From Flavobacteriales bacterium UBA6772 (GTDB lineage Bacteria; Bacteroidota; Bacteroidia; Flavobacteriales; Flavobacteriaceae), in assembly GCA_905181765.1 (NCBI GenBank), contig CAJIYW010000003.1, positions 1 through 64,000 on the forward strand: 64,000 bases of DNA, given 5' to 3'. Made by a program: the position numbers and the translations under genes. Under the pieces are notes generated by a model. That model had not been told where the DNA came from, ran no database searches, and saw nothing but the letters and a program-made list of their open reading frames with translations. Numbering within the stretch: the first letter of the stretch is position 1; the number at the start of each line of letters is the position of its first letter. Below are positions 27,454-38,249 of the stretch, one piece after another.

Positions 27454-28014
27454 ATGGCTATTGTAAAAACAGAAAAAATTATTTTAGGAATTGATCCTGG
27501 TACTACAATTATGGGTTTCGGACTGATAAAGGTTGTTGGAAAGAAGATGGAATTTATTCAGATGAATGAATTGATGTTGAAAAAATATGACGATCATTAT
27601 CTAAAGCTAAAACTCATTTTTGAGAGAACAATAGAACTAATAGATACTTATAATCCTGATGAAATTGCAATTGAAGCTCCGTTTTTTGGCAAAAACGTGC
27701 AATCTATGTTAAAGTTAGGAAGAGCTCAAGGAGTTGCAATGGCAGCAGGTTTGTCACGTGAAATACCAATTACAGAATATTTGCCAAAGAAAATTAAAAT
27801 GGCAGTTACAGGAAATGGTAATGCTAGTAAAGAGCAGGTTGCTTTGATGTTAAAATCGCTCTTAAATTTAAAAACACTTCCAAAAAATCTAGATGCAACA
27901 GATGGTTTAGCGGCAGCGGTTTGTCATTTCTATAACTCAGGAAAAGTTGTTGGAGGAAAAAACTACACAGGCTGGGCTAGTTTTGTGAAAGACAATCCTT
28001 CGAAAATTAAATAG
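27454..28014 (+). CDS. ruvC: crossover junction endodeoxyribonuclease RuvC
   Basis: Cuts Holliday junctions after RuvAB branch migration. 186 residues with the RNase H-like acidic residues visible in ILGIDPG (first Asp), AIEAPFFG (Glu) and [13 protein letters not shown] (C-terminal Asp pair). It is complete. ruvA and ruvB are not nearby. It is followed 44 bp later by hemW on the same strand. Confidence 0.95.
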   Translation: MAIVKTEKIILGIDPGTTIMGFGLIKVVGKKMEFIQMNELMLKKYDDHYLKLKLIFERTIELIDTYNPDEIAIEAPFFGKNVQSMLKLGRAQGVAMAAGLSREIPITEYLPKKIKMAVTGNGNASKEQVALMLKSLLNLKTLPKNLDATDGLAAAVCHFYNSGKVVGGKNYTGWASFVKDNPSKIK

Positions 28015-28058
28015 CTTAGAAAAAGATACAAATTAATAACCGATAACCTATAACTAAT

Positions 28059-29186
28059 TTGTCCGGAATATACATTCACATACCATTTTGCAAGCAAGCA
28101 TGTTTTTATTGCGATTTTCATTTCTCTACCTCGTTAAAGAAAAAAGAAGATATGATTGTGTCTTTAGTAAGAGAAATTGAACTGAGAAAAGACGAATTAG
28201 AAGATAAAGTTATAGAAACTATTTATTTTGGTGGAGGAACACCTTCCGTTTTAAATACTGAAGAAATTCAGGTATTAATAGCTGCAGTATATGCAAATTT
28301 TGAGGTTATAGAAAACCCGGAAATAACGCTAGAGGCAAATCCTGATGATTTGTCTGAAGAGAAGATAATTGAGCTTTCTAAAAGTTTAATTAACCGCTTA
28401 AGTATTGGTGTTCAATCTTTTTTTGAGAAAGATTTAAAACTAATGAATCGTGCACATAATTCAGAAGAAGCAAAGAAATCTTTGTCTTTTGCAGCACGTT
28501 ATTTTGAGAATATTTCTTTAGACTTAATATACGGAATTCCGTATTGCACAAACGAAGAATGGTTGGTTAATATTCAGACAGCATTAAGTTTTGGTATTCC
28601 GCATATTAGTAGTTATGCTTTAGTAGTAGAGCCAAAAACAGCTTTAGAAGCTTTAATAGCAAAAGGGAAAATTAAAAGTGTTTCTGATTATAAAGTTCAA
28701 GAGCAGTTTCAAATGCTAACAAAAGAGTTGGCTAAAGCGGGGTATATACATTATGAATTATCTAGCTTCGGAAAAGAAGGTTTTTTCAGTAAAAACAATA
28801 CGGCCTATTGGTTTGGGAAACCTTATCTAGGAATTGGCCCATCTGCGCACTCCTTCGATGGAAAACAACGCAGTTGGAATGTTAAAAACAATACGAAGTA
28901 TATAAAATCGATACAAGAGAACATAGTTCCTATAGAAAGAGAGACCTTGTCTACAGCAGATCGATACAATGAATATATTATGACTGGTTTAAGAACTATG
29001 TGGGGTGTTTCATTGAATGAAATTGAAAATAATTTTGGAGTAAAATATTCGGAATATATAAGGAATCAATCTAAAAAACATATTGAAGAAGGTCTGTTAT
29101 CTAATAAAAATGGAGTTTTAAAAACTAGAGAAAAAGGGAGGTTTTTGGTAGACGGAATTGCTTCTGATCTTTTTATGTTAAACTAA
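28059..29186 (+). CDS. hemW: radical SAM heme chaperone HemW
   Basis: 375 residues. The radical SAM cluster CxxxCxxC is in FCKQACFYCDFHF with the extra HemW Cys/Phe pattern, then YFGGGTPSVL, EANPDDL, RLSIGVQSF, SLDLIYGIP and the C-terminal HemN domain (IGPSAHSF, MTGLR). HemW carries heme into respiratory enzymes and is not itself coproporphyrinogen oxidase, for which it is often mistaken. The start is TTG at 28059 (SGIYIHIPFC), as expected from the family. Confidence 0.92.
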   Translation: MSGIYIHIPFCKQACFYCDFHFSTSLKKKEDMIVSLVREIELRKDELEDKVIETIYFGGGTPSVLNTEEIQVLIAAVYANFEVIENPEITLEANPDDLSEEKIIELSKSLINRLSIGVQSFFEKDLKLMNRAHNSEEAKKSLSFAARYFENISLDLIYGIPYCTNEEWLVNIQTALSFGIPHISSYALVVEPKTALEALIAKGKIKSVSDYKVQEQFQMLTKELAKAGYIHYELSSFGKEGFFSKNNTAYWFGKPYLGIGPSAHSFDGKQRSWNVKNNTKYIKSIQENIVPIERETLSTADRYNEYIMTGLRTMWGVSLNEIENNFGVKYSEYIRNQSKKHIEEGLLSNKNGVLKTREKGRFLVDGIASDLFMLN

Positions 29187-29216
29187 TTCAAATTCCTTTT
29201 CTAATTTTTATAAATC

Positions 29217-29250
29217 TTTGAACACTTTTTTATTTAATAACTTATATTTG
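29217..29250 (+). promoter_or_regulatory. promoter of the cyclase-family gene
   Basis: TTTG (29217-29220), 22 nt, TATATTTG (29243-29250), then 39 nt to the ATG. Both elements fit the Bacteroidota consensus exactly; the spacing is near the upper end of the normal range. Confidence 0.6.
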
Positions 29251-29289
29251 AATCTATTTCAGTAAAATATTAAAATAATTTTAACCTAC

Positions 29290-30039
29290 ATGAAAGCAAT
29301 TATAGAATACAATTCTAGAAAAATCACAATAGATGTTTCTAAACCTTTAGATATTTCTATTGCCATAGATGCATCAAGAAAAAATGTAAATGCTTGGTAT
29401 TTAGGTGAGCCAAAGATATTTCCAGAGAATATTGATGGTGAATTAGTGAAGGTTTCTGAAGGTGCTGTTATTAACTTTAATAACATTCATTTTAATCCGC
29501 ATGCACACATAACACACACAGAATGTGTGGGTCATATTACAGAAGAGGTACATTCTATAAATCAGAATTTAAAACATTATTTCTTTGTTTCCGAGGTGGT
29601 TACAGTTGCACCAGAAAGTAGAGGAGAAGATTTTGTAATTTCTGAAAAACAATTAAAAACAGCGTTAAGGAACAAAAAAAGAGATGCTATTGTAATTAGA
29701 ACATTGCCTAATTTAAAAGATAAAAAGACGATGCAATACTCGAATACTAATCCGCCATACTTGCTGGAAGAAGCAGCCGTTTATTTGCGTGAAAAAGGAA
29801 TAAAACACCTATTGATTGATTTGCCTTCTGTAGATAAAGAAAAAGATGACGGAAAGTTATTGGCACACAATGCTTTTTGGAATACGACTGGCGAAGTTCG
29901 TTTAGATGCAACGATTACAGAATTTATCTATGTGCCTAATTCGGTAGAAGATGGTGAGTATTTATTAAATTTAATGATTGCACCTTTTGAAAATGACGCA
30001 ACACCTAGTAAGCCTATTTTATATAAAATTATAAAATAA
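29290..30039 (+). CDS. cyclase-family protein (kynurenine formamidase-like)
   Basis: 249 residues. The metal-binding core HITHTECVGH (about 74-83) follows the pattern HxxTHxDxxxH of the cyclase/formamidase superfamily with Glu in place of Asp; HNAFWNTTGEVR near residue 198 is also family-like. The superfamily includes bacterial kynurenine formamidase and isatin hydrolase. No tryptophan-degradation gene is in the window, so the substrate is open. It precedes an alpha/beta hydrolase by 5 bp. Confidence 0.78.
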   Translation: MKAIIEYNSRKITIDVSKPLDISIAIDASRKNVNAWYLGEPKIFPENIDGELVKVSEGAVINFNNIHFNPHAHITHTECVGHITEEVHSINQNLKHYFFVSEVVTVAPESRGEDFVISEKQLKTALRNKKRDAIVIRTLPNLKDKKTMQYSNTNPPYLLEEAAVYLREKGIKHLLIDLPSVDKEKDDGKLLAHNAFWNTTGEVRLDATITEFIYVPNSVEDGEYLLNLMIAPFENDATPSKPILYKIIK

Positions 30040-30043
30040 ATTT

Positions 30044-30991
30044 ATGCGAAAAATCTTCCATAAAAAAAGATTTTTAATTGGGATTAGTATCCTACTATTG
30101 GTACTGATTTATAAGGTCTCTTATGCCGATATTTCTCTAGAAGAATTAAAAAAGGAATATGCAAATGAACAATCAGAGTTTGTAGAAATTAATGGAATGC
30201 AGGTGCATTATAGAGATGAAGGTACTGGTTTCCCAATTGTTTTAATGCATGGCACAGCAGCTTCTTTACATACATATGATGCTTGGACAAAACAACTCTC
30301 CAAAGACTATCGAGTTATTAGATTAGATCTACCTGCCTTTGGATTAACAGGCCCAAACAAGAATGCAGATTACTCCATAGAGAGTTATACAAAGTTTTTG
30401 TCTCAATTTTTAGAAAAAATAAAGGTTGATAAATTTTATCTTGCAGGAAATTCTTTAGGAGGAAATATTGCTTGGAATTATGCTGCAGAATACCCAGAGA
30501 AAGTACTCAAACTTATTTTAATAGATGCCAGTGGTTTACCAACTTTTATTCCACAACCATCAATTTTTAAAATGGCAAAAACACCAATCTTAAATTCGTT
30601 GTTTTTATATATTACACCCAAGTTTTTTATTAGAAAAAATATAGAGCAAGTATATGCTAATAAATTAAAAGTTACAGACGCTCTTGTTACACGGTATCAT
30701 AAAATGTCTTTGAGAACAGGAAATAGAAAGGCTTTTATAGACAGAGCAAAAACGGATTTCAATTTAGCTGAAAAAGTAAATTTAGTAAAGTTAAAAAGTG
30801 TAAAAACTACTACATTATTAATTTGGGGAGCAAAAGATACTTGGATTCCTTTGGGAAATGGAAAAAGAATGGATAGCATGCTGCCGAATTCTAAACTAGT
30901 TATTTTAGAAAATTCAGGTCATGTTCCTATGGAGGAAAACCCAAAAGAAAGTTTAGAATTTTTAAAATCTTTTTTAAACGAATCTTCATAA
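30044..30991 (+). CDS. alpha/beta hydrolase with N-terminal membrane anchor
   Basis: 315 residues. An uncleaved N-terminal hydrophobic helix (about 10-25) after basic residues suggests membrane anchoring. The hydrolase core has MHGTAASL (oxyanion), nucleophile in GNSLGG, acid in WGAKDTWIP and His in NSGHVPME. This is the epoxide hydrolase/esterase-like branch; the substrate is unknown. It is co-directional with, and close to, the cyclase-family gene. Confidence 0.85.
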   Translation: MRKIFHKKRFLIGISILLLVLIYKVSYADISLEELKKEYANEQSEFVEINGMQVHYRDEGTGFPIVLMHGTAASLHTYDAWTKQLSKDYRVIRLDLPAFGLTGPNKNADYSIESYTKFLSQFLEKIKVDKFYLAGNSLGGNIAWNYAAEYPEKVLKLILIDASGLPTFIPQPSIFKMAKTPILNSLFLYITPKFFIRKNIEQVYANKLKVTDALVTRYHKMSLRTGNRKAFIDRAKTDFNLAEKVNLVKLKSVKTTTLLIWGAKDTWIPLGNGKRMDSMLPNSKLVILENSGHVPMEENPKESLEFLKSFLNESS

Positions 30992-31000
30992 AAATTAAAA

Positions 31001-31370
31001 ATGCACATAGCGCAATTAAGAGATTTTTGTTTGTCAAAAAAAGGAGTAACAGAGCACTTTCCTTTTGATAACGTAACTTTGGTTTTTAAAGTGATGGATA
31101 AAATTTTTGTACTTCTAAGAATAGATAAGTGGGAGCAAGGTGCACAATGTGTAAATTTAAAATGTGATCCTGAGAAAGCAGAAGAATTACGAGAAGTTTA
31201 TGAGGGTGTGCAGCCTGGTTGGCATTCAAATAAAAAGCATTGGAATACAGTAGCTGTAAATAACAGTGATGTTTCAGATGATTTGGCTGTCAGCGCTAAT
31301 AAATCATTCTTATGATATGGTGGTAAAAGGATTGACAAAAAAAACACAAGTTATATTAAAGGATTTGTAA
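31001..31370 (+). CDS. MmcQ/YjbR family protein
   Basis: About 122 residues after repair. The start LRDFCLSKKGVTEHFPFD, the middle DKIFVLL, and CVNLKCDPEKAEELRE match the MmcQ/YjbR (CyaY-like fold) family. An extra G near 31287 breaks the frame; restored, it ends with LINHSYDMVVKGLTKK as usual. The family is loosely called DNA-binding, without solid evidence. The restored stop lies 1 bp before the cyclo-ligase start. Confidence 0.82.
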
Positions 31371-31371
31371 A

Positions 31372-31920
31372 ATGAAAAAGCAAGAACTTAGAGCGCTTTA
31401 CAAGCAAAAAAGAAAGGATCTAACTGAAATCCAAATTAAGGGTTTGCAAGAAAATATATACCAACAGATTTATAACTTAGATCTTTCTACTGTTAAAAAT
31501 GTGCATTTATTTTTATCCATGCCTAAATTTAAAGAGATAGATACCGCACCGTTAATTACCTGGTTTAGAAATAAAAATAAACGGATTGTAGTAAGTAAAT
31601 GCAATTTTAAAGACAATACATTGTCACATTTTTATTTAGAAGAAAATACCGTTTTATCGTTAAATAAATTTGGGGTTTTAGAACCTGTAGCTGCAGAATT
31701 AGTCGAAGAAAATAAATTAGATTTAATTTTTATACCAATGTTAATCTCTGATGATAAAAAATTTAGAGTGGGTTATGGAAAAGGTTTTTATGATCGATTT
31801 TTATCAAATTGTAGAAAAGATACAAAATTTATAGGGTTAAATTTTTTTCCACCGATAACAGCAATAGAAGATAAAAATGAGTTTGATATTCCTTTACATC
31901 AAGTAATTTATCCTAAATAA
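31372..31920 (+). CDS. 5-formyltetrahydrofolate cyclo-ligase
   Basis: Turns 5-formyl-THF into 5,10-methenyl-THF using ATP, recovering a storage folate. 182 residues. Family marks: the basic N-terminus (KQELRALYKQKRKDL), FIPMLISDDKKFRVGYGKGFYDRFL (glycine-rich ATP/folate loop) and a C-terminal FDIPLHQVIYP. Complete. Confidence 0.9.
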   Translation: MKKQELRALYKQKRKDLTEIQIKGLQENIYQQIYNLDLSTVKNVHLFLSMPKFKEIDTAPLITWFRNKNKRIVVSKCNFKDNTLSHFYLEENTVLSLNKFGVLEPVAAELVEENKLDLIFIPMLISDDKKFRVGYGKGFYDRFLSNCRKDTKFIGLNFFPPITAIEDKNEFDIPLHQVIYPK

Positions 31921-32004
31921 ACCGAGACTGCTTATTTAACACCTAAGAAAATGATTAGTTTTTAATAGTACAAGTATCGCCTTGCTTATGATGTCAAACT
32001 ATTT

Positions 32005-35000
32005 TCATAAAATCTTCTGCCAATACTTTTTGAAGATAAAAAAACTTCTTTGTGCATTTTCTTTAGAAAAAACTAGCGGTGGTTTTATTTTTAAGACATT
32101 ATGATCTAGACCATCAGAACTCATTAAAATACCATGGTCTTTCATTCTATTGATAAGGTAATCTGTTTGTTCGGGTAATGGTTTTTTTTGAGCATCTACC
32201 AATTCTATTCCTAAGAAAAATCCTTGGCCTCTTACATCTCCAATAATAGGAAAATCTTTGGCTAGATTGAGAAGTTGTTCTTTTAAATAAGCACCAACTT
32301 CTAAAGCATTTTCTTGTAGTTTTTCTTTTTTTACTGTTTGCAATACTGCAGTTCCTATAGCACAAGAAACAGGGTTTCCTCCAAAGGTGTTAAAAAACTC
32401 CATGCCATTGGCAAAACTATTGGCTACTGCTTCTGTGCAAACCACAGCTGCCAGAGGATGTCCGTTTCCTATGGGTTTTCCAATGGTAATAATATCTGGT
32501 ATTACATTGTGTAATTGAAAGCCCCAAAAAGATGCTCCAAGTCTTCCACAACCTACTTGTACTTCATCAGAAATACACAATCCCACCAGCTTTTCTAACC
32601 GCTGCATAGGCTTTAGATAAAAAGCCTTTTGGCAATTCTATTTGTCCACCACAAGAAATAATAGGTTCTACAATTAGCGCACTTACACCACGTCCTTTTT
32701 GATGAATCCTATCAATGCATTTTTGTACTTCTTCTGCGTATTTTTCTCCAGTATTTTTGCCCCTGTATTTTCCTCTAAAAGCATCTGGTAATGGAAAGAT
32801 ATGTGTGTGTTCTGGTGTTCCTGTACCGCCTTTTCCATCAAATTTATAAGAAGAAATGTCTACACAAATATTTGTGTTTCCATGATAACCAACCTGTGAG
32901 GCAATAACATCTTCTTTACCTGTTACAGTTTTTGCCATTCTAATGGCCAATTCATTGGCTTCACTGCCAGAATTTACAAAATGGACAACACTTAATTCTG
33001 GTGGTAAGGTTGCTAAAATTTCTTTGGCTAGTAGGTTTATGTTTTCATGCAGATAGCGAGAGTTTGTATTGAGAACAGCTGTTTGCTCTTGCCCTGCTTT
33101 TACAACTGTAGGATGCTCATGGCCAACATGAGCAACATTGTTTACGGTATCTAAATACTTTCTTCCCAATTCATCTAAAAGATACACCCCTTCTCCTCGA
33201 ACCATTTTAAGAGGTTCTTTGTATTGCAAACTCAAGCCTTTTCCTAAATGCTGTTTTCTGTACCCAATTAATTCTTCGTTTGAAGTATTCTTTTTTGTTT
33301 GGAGGTTTTTAATATGAAACAATGCATTAGGGTCTATGCAAAGACTTTTCCAAACAGCTATTTGATTTGCATAGGCAACTCCAGGAAAATCAGTTGTATA
33401 GTCTAATAACGAAAGCATTACCTGAAAATGCAGGTGAGGAGCCCAATTACCATTGACGGTTTTATCTCCTAATACACCAATTTTTTGCCCTTTTAAAATT
33501 GTGTCTCCTTTTTGGTAATGCAACACACTTGCTGGATCTAAATGACCATATAATGTGTAGAACTCGAGATCTTCTTCTTTATGTTTTAAAACAACCAAGC
33601 CACCATATTCTTTATCTCCATGGTCATTTACTGCTAAGGCTATTTCACTATCAAACAATGCATGAACAGGCGTGTTTGTAGGAAGCCAAAAATCGATTCC
33701 TAAATGAATAGTTCTACTTTCTGGGCCATAATTTCCTATTTTATCATAGGCAGTAGCTGTGTACAAAGGTCTTGGCTCTAGATACCCGCCAGAGATAATT
33801 TTTGTTGGATGTTCTTGCTGAAGTTGGTCTATTTTAAATTGAAAAAAGTCAATATTGTTAAAATCGGTTTGATGGCCAATCCAAGAACTAGAGACACTTA
33901 AATCTAATAGTTGAATGTCTTTTCTATGAATAGATGGAAATAACTCTGCTAGAGAATATTCTGTAGTTGCTGCCCATTTTTTAAATTGTTCTTCATTTGG
34001 ATGTGCAGAAAAACCACAGGCATTTCTAAAAGAATAGTGTGCAAAATCTTCTGAGATTTTAGACCATTTATACAATACTTCCCAGGCAGGTTTTTCGCTA
34101 ATCCAAAGATATTCATTGTCTGGTTCTTCAATTTTACTCATAGCAGCTCTAGTAACAATAATTACAAGCCGCATGGCAATGGCATTAAATAAATGAGCTA
34201 GCTCTTTTTCTAATAAAGGAAAAGAATTATGATAGCCTTTTATAAATGCAAGAGCCGCCTCTAATGGTTCTTGATGGCCCATAGTACCATAGGCACAAAG
34301 AATGGCTAGATCATTAATGGTTTGTGTGTGCATGGCATCTCCATAGTCTATGGCTGCTTTTGCTTTTGGCTGCTCTATGCTATTGGTAACAATAATATTA
34401 TTGTCATTAGGATCATTATGTACAATGCTTTTTCTTAAACGAGTATAGGTGGGTTGATAGGCTTCAAACTTATTTTGAAACAGCATTAGTATTTCTTTTT
34501 CGGGAGCTTCAAATAAATGTAACTGCTTTTTTGTCCAAAGAGATTGTGCAATATCCCATTCAAAATTATAATGCGCTTCCGGATGCTTAAAACCTTGTAA
34601 TACTTTTGTTAAGGCTCCACATTGTGAACCAATACTGAAGCGTAAATCTTCTAATTGTGGGTTTACAGCACTCCAGACTTTACCCGAAACCCAGGTGAGT
34701 AAACGTACACAACGCGTTTTTTTGTAACGATCTATAATTTCAGAAATTAAATGATTGTTTTTATCTGTAACGGCTTTTGGAGCAATAATTTCTTCATCGC
34801 TATTCTCAATAAATTGCAATAAGTGTTGCTGGTATTCTAGGTACTTTTTGTTTTCTTCAACTCTAGAAATTTTTAGAATATACCCTTCTTCATTCTCTAT
34901 TTTAATTCTAAAATTAAAATCAACATAACCAGGCAAAGGAGATGCCGTTCCTTTGATATTATAGCGGTCAAAAAGAATTTTTTCTGCTTCTGGTATTGAG

Positions 35001-35023
35001 ATTTTCTGTTGCGTGTACTTCAT
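32005..35023 (-). CDS. three-domain fusion: APH-type kinase, M23 peptidase, class III aminotransferase/phospho-lyase
   Basis: About 1006 residues after removing one extra G near 32575. Domain 1 (about 1-330) is an aminoglycoside-phosphotransferase/choline-kinase-like kinase with HNDPNDNN (202-209) and DYGD (226-229). Domain 2 (about 430-540) is a LytM-type M23 fold with all zinc ligands: HLGID (440-444), GHLD and HLH (530-532). Domain 3 (about 590-1006) is a PLP class III enzyme with GSEAN (686-690) and the Lys block [11 protein letters not shown], closest in pattern to ethanolamine-phosphate and phosphohydroxylysine phospho-lyases. The order kinase-lyase suggests an amino alcohol is phosphorylated, then eliminated. 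No signal peptide is seen, so the M23 part is apparently cytoplasmic. Substrate unknown. Confidence 0.85.
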
Positions 35024-35098
35024 AAATTAAAAATAGCATAAAACGAGTATAAAAACCCTTTTTATTCTTTGTAAATTTGTTCTAAATATAGCAAGATT

Positions 35099-36723
35099 AT
35101 GAATGTGAAAGGAAACATTATAGATATTCTTAATAAAAGAATTTTTAAAGGTGAAGTGGTCATAGAAAACGGATATATTTCGGCTATTAGAGAAGTAAAT
35201 CACGAGGTAGAAAATTATATTTTACCTGGCTTTGTAGATGCGCATATTCACATAGAAAGTTCTATGGTAGTACCTTCAGAATTTGCAAAAATTGCTGTTG
35301 TACACGGAACGGTAGCTACGGTTTCTGATCCGCATGAAATTGCCAATGTTTTGGGAGTAAAAGGAGTTGATTTTATGATTGAAAACGGAAAGAAAGTTCC
35401 GTTAAAATTTAATTTTGGAGCGCCAAGTTGTGTACCTGCCACTTCTTTTGAAAGTGCTGGAGCAATTATAGATGCTGCTGATATTAAGTTGATGATGGAA
35501 AATCCTGATATCAAATACCTTGCAGAAATGATGAATTATCCTGGGGTTTTGTTTGATGATGAAGAGGTGCTTAAAAAGATTGAACATGCAAAAAATAACA
35601 ACAAACCTATTGATGGTCATGCCCCTGGTTTAAGAGGCGATGATGTTACTAAATATATTGCTGCAGGAATTTCTACAGATCATGAGTGTTTTACTTATGA
35701 TGAAGCATTAGAGAAGCTGCAAAAAGGAATGAAAGTACTTATTAGAGAAGGAAGTGCAGCCAAGAATTTTGAAGCCTTAATAGCTTTATTACCAGAACAT
35801 TTCGAAAATATGATGTTTTGTTCAGATGATAAGCATCCAGATGATTTGCTATTAGGGCATATAAACCAATTATGTGAAAGAGCAGTAGCAAAAGGAATTG
35901 ATGTTTTTAAAGTGTTGCAAGCAGCTTGTGTAAATCCTGTAAAACATTATAATTTAGAGGTTGGTTTGTTGCAAAAAGGAGATGCTGCAGATTTTATTTT
36001 GGTTGATAATTTAAAAGAATTCAATGTTTTAGAAACCTATATTAATGGTGAATTGGTAGCTAAAAATGGCAGAAAGTTTTGTGAAATCTGTTCCTTTTGA
36101 AATCTTGAATAATTTTAATACGGATACAAAGAAAGTAGCAGATTTTAGATTTGAATCTTCAGCAAATAAAATTAGAGTCATTGAGGCTTTAGATGGAGAG
36201 TTGGTAACCAATCAAATTGAAGCAGATTCTTTAATTGTTGATGGAAATTTAGTTTCAAATACGAGCAACTGATGTTCTAAAAATGACGGTTGTAAATCGC
36301 TATAAAAATGCTACACCATCGATTGCATTTATTAAAAATTTCGGAATTAAAGAAGGCGCCATTGCAAGTTCTGTTGGGCATGATTCTCATAATATTATTG
36401 CCATTGGGGTTTCAGATGAAGCAATTTGTAAAGCTGTAAATTTAATTATAGAAAATAGAGGAGGAGTTTGTGCTGTAAATAATATTGAAGAAAAAATAGT
36501 CTCTTTGCCGGTTGCAGGTATTATGTCTGATTTGTCTGCGGAAGAAATTGGCAAATCATATGCAGAATTAGATCAAATAGCAAAGAAAATGGGTAGCAAA
36601 CTGAGAGCGCCTTATATGAGTTTATCTTTTATGGCCCTATTGGTAATTCCTTCTTTAAAATTGTCAGACAAAGGTTTATTCGATGGAACTTCTTTTCAAT
36701 TTACGTCGTTGGAAGTGCTGTAA
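35099..36723 (+). CDS. ade: adenine deaminase
   Basis: Converts adenine to hypoxanthine with release of ammonia. About 540 residues after repair. Metal site DAHIHIESS (about 47-55), [19 protein letters not shown], then [10 protein letters not shown] and late [18 protein letters not shown], all typical of the AdeC family. Two single-base insertions near 36071 and 36264 split the gene; the C-terminal third continues perfectly in the other frames. It is divergent from the kinase/peptidase/aminotransferase gene. Confidence 0.92.
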
Positions 36724-36736
36724 GTTAGGTTATTAT

Positions 36737-36905
36737 TTAGTGTCTGGTCGTAAACACAGCAACATCAAATTTGCTTCTTTTTACTCCCTTTCCATTTATT
36801 TTTATTCGATTGATGCTAAGGCATCAACTCATAAAAAGTAACTAAAAATGACATCAAAAATAATTCAAATTATAAAAATCGTCTGTTTACGACCAAGCAC
36901 TATTT
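36737..36905. repeat. MITE-like element with about 22-bp terminal inverted repeats
   Basis: The left end TTAGTGTCTGGTCGTAAACA and the right end (read in reverse) TAGTGCTTGGTCGTAAACAG match in 17 of 19 positions. An inner perfect dyad TTGATGC-TAAG-GCATCAA (36810-36827) lies at the exact centre. There is no coding potential. It sits between the convergent ade and RluA-type genes, a few bases from the latter's stop. A non-autonomous transposable element or a large two-way terminator would both fit. No clear target-site duplication is seen. Confidence 0.5.
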
Positions 36906-36909
36906 AGTT

Positions 36910-37597
36910 TTAACTACATGCATTCCAAATAACATCTTTTGGTGTGGGTGCAGTAATTGCTATTTCTTCTTTAGAAACTGGGTGTATAAACTTTATTTTT
37001 CGGGCATGTAAACTAATGCTTCCATCTTTGTTAGAACGCGGAAAACCGTACTTTAAATCGCCTTTTATAGCACTGCCAATATAGAGATAACTGTGTTCTA
37101 ATTTGATGATGCCTGCCTGTTTCTAAATCAATTTCAATTAAAAAATAATTCTCTAATTTTTTAATGATATTGTAGTGCAGGATAGCTTTCTTACTTCCTT
37201 CAATTTCTTTCTTGTAGACAAAAGATTTGTTCTTTTTTGTGTCTTTTTTTAAAAAATTAGTAAGGGTGTCTGTAGTTGCTTTTGGTGCATTTTTCACAAG
37301 TGCCCAATAGGTTTTCTTAATTGTCTTTTCGCGTAACATTTTATTTAAACGCTCTAAAGCTTTAGAGGTTCTTGCAAAAATTACGATTCCAGAAGTAGGT
37401 CTGTCTAATCGATGCACGGTCCCAATAAAAACCAGACCAGGTTTATTGTATTTATCTTTTACGTACTCCTTAACAACATCACTTAACGGTTTATCGCCTG
37501 TTTTATCACCTTGGGTAATATCACCAGCCCTTTTGTTTACAATAATGATGTGATTGTCTTCAAATAAAACTTGTAAATTTTCTTTTGTGGAGTTCAT
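36910..37597 (-). CDS. RluA-family pseudouridine synthase
   Basis: About 228 residues after repair. The catalytic Asp is in HRLDRPTSG (about 63-71); KKTYWALVK and LETGRHHQIR follow as usual. One extra base near 37097 hides the last 60 residues (GDLKYGFPRS, SLHARKIKFIHP), which continue to a stop at 36910-36912. No S4 domain is present. The target (rRNA or tRNA site) cannot be told. Confidence 0.88.
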
Positions 37598-37633
37598 AGC
37601 ACATTTTAATACTACTTTAGATAAGTCTAAAGG

Positions 37634-38245
37634 TTATTTAAAATCTTTAGCAACATCTTGGTTTACACCATCAATAAAATCTAAAAATTCTTTTCTACCT
37701 AAGCCTGTAGAAGAAGAGGTTAAAAATGATGTTGGTAATGTTTGCCAAAATTGTAATAATTTCTTCTTGTAAGAAGTAATTTGTTTATTTAGTTTAGAGC
37801 TTCCAAGTTTGTCTGCTTTTGTAAAAACAATACAAAACGGAATTTGGTTTTCACCTAAAAACTGCATGAAATCTAAATCTATTTTTTGAGGATCATGTCT
37901 TGAATCTATCAATACAAAAGTGCATACTAATTGCTCTCTTTCTTTAAAATAATTTTCTATAAAATATTGAAAAATTACTCTTTTCTTTTTAGAAACTGAA
38001 GCATAACCATAGCCAGGTAGATCTACTAAAAACCACTCTTCATTTACTTTAAAGTGATTTATAAGCTGTGTTTTTCCTGGTTTTCCAGAAATTTTAGCTA
38101 AATCTTTCCGCTCCATTAACATATTAATTAATGAAGATTTACCAACATTAGAACGCCCTATAAAGGCGTATTCTGGCATTCTTTCTGGCGGCGCTTTGGT
38201 AACATTACTGTTACTCATTATAAACTCTGCTGACTTAATTTTCAT
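37634..38245 (-). CDS. ysxC: ribosome biogenesis GTPase YsxC/EngB
   Basis: Essential GTPase for 50S subunit assembly. 203 residues with G1 GRSNVGKSS (about 31-39), G2 GKTQLINHF, G3 DLPGYGYA and G4 TKAD. Complete. It lies 4 bp after an alpha/beta hydrolase and 36 bp before the RluA-type gene, so the three form one minus-strand run. Confidence 0.93.
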   Translation of the reverse strand: MKIKSAEFIMSNSNVTKAPPERMPEYAFIGRSNVGKSSLINMLMERKDLAKISGKPGKTQLINHFKVNEEWFLVDLPGYGYASVSKKKRVIFQYFIENYFKEREQLVCTFVLIDSRHDPQKIDLDFMQFLGENQIPFCIVFTKADKLGSSKLNKQITSYKKKLLQFWQTLPTSFLTSSSTGLGRKEFLDFIDGVNQDVAKDFK

Positions 38246-38249
38246 TAGA

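Noticed and set aside
36737..36905. Complete insertion sequence
   Set aside because: Inverted repeats only; at about 170 bp there is no room for a transposase.
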